Assembly (NCBI GenBank): GCA_903851455.1
Contig: CAINOM010000433.1
Coordinates: 1-6,085, forward strand
Direction of reading: 5' to 3'
From: an uncultured Bacteroidota bacterium
Lineage (GTDB): Bacteria > Bacteroidota > Bacteroidia > Chitinophagales > Chitinophagaceae
DNA length: 6,085 nt
Every line of letters starts with the position of its first letter. Position 1 is the stretch's first letter. Below, piece after piece: positions 5,924-6,085 of this stretch. A model generated the notes under the pieces. It saw only the letters and a list, made by a program, of their open reading frames with translations, was not told the DNA's origin and searched no databases. A program made the position numbers and the translations under genes.

Positions 5924-6085
5924 ATGGCTGAAGTAGAAGCACCCACAGCGCCGAGCGAGGGCGTAGTTGAAGCGGTCGCGCCTCCAACGACCACCGAAGT
6001 TGACGAACTTGAAAAAGTTCAATCAGGCGAGGACCTGCCGGAAACGGAAACACCGTCAACTGAGGTAGAAGAGCAGCCAGAAGAG
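5924..6085 (+). CDS. Acidic low-complexity protein, N-terminal fragment (runs off the window)
   Basis: The frame opens at an ATG behind a strong Shine-Dalgarno site and stays open for 54 codons to the window edge. The visible part (starting MAEVEAPTAPSEG) contains 15 Glu and 2 Asp but a single Lys, with many Pro, Thr, Val and Ala, so it is predicted to be disordered. No domain is visible. Such acidic extensions precede many different folded domains, including some ribosomal and translation proteins, so no function can be assigned. G+C from 5881 to the edge is about 56 percent by hand count, and about 67 percent in 5941-6000, which looks higher than most of the window. Together with the Shine-Dalgarno site, this hints at a different origin from the sequence to the left. 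Confidence 0.6.
   Translation, partial: MAEVEAPTAPSEGVVEAVAPPTTTEVDELEKVQSGEDLPETETPSTEVEEQPEE

Noticed and set aside
5829..6059. Minus-strand frames opposite the acidic right-edge protein
   Set aside because: The plus strand has a Shine-Dalgarno site and a coherent acidic composition. The Arg- and Leu-rich minus translations are what antisense of Glu/Pro codons produces.
1..6085. tRNA or rRNA genes, CRISPR arrays, transposases, integrase or attachment sites
   Set aside because: I saw no regularly spaced repeats, no transposase or integrase motifs, and no tRNA-like cloverleaf sequence on either strand.

Overview
The window looks like chromosomal DNA of a Bacteroidota bacterium, most likely from the Chitinophagaceae or Sphingobacteriales. 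Four things point there: most genes lack a Shine-Dalgarno sequence, a TAnnTTTG-type promoter lies right against the pth start, the kinase has the CheB-CheR-PAS-HisKA layout common in that phylum, and the DUF3999-like protein has a Bacteroidota flavour. The placement rests on motifs and style, not on a database search.

Layout. Positions 1-175 hold no convincing gene. At 176-637 (+) lies a single-domain response regulator of the Rcp1/CheY-like type. Sixteen bases later a very large soluble sensor protein (654-4055, +) fuses a CheB methylesterase, a CheR methyltransferase, a PAS-like region, a glutamate-rich coiled coil, a second PAS domain and a histidine kinase. The two genes read as a two-component pair. 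The kinase has no receiver of its own, and the regulator has no output domain.

At 4126-4678 (+) is a small DUF433/DUF5615 (PIN-like) cassette of the VapBC-like toxin-antitoxin kind. The DUF433 antitoxin-like gene is intact. The toxin-like gene is broken: its N-terminal third is still legible, but it is split by two indels and lacks a start codon. Only a C-terminal ORF (4412-4678) remains.

On the minus strand, pth (peptidyl-tRNA hydrolase, 4681-5241) ends 2 bases from the end of the toxin relic. Upstream of it is the C-terminal part of a probable DUF3999 membrane protein (5272-5832), whose reading frame runs without a start into a junction near 5860-5885. Beyond that junction the sequence changes: a structured leader, a strong Shine-Dalgarno site and the start of a plus-strand gene for an acidic, low-complexity protein (5924 to the window edge). 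The lost 5' end of the DUF3999 gene and the change in style suggest a rearrangement, an insertion or an assembly chimera.

Nothing here is clearly a new system. The best leads are the eroding toxin-antitoxin cassette, the junction with its structured leader, and the CheB/CheR/kinase fusion with its partner regulator.
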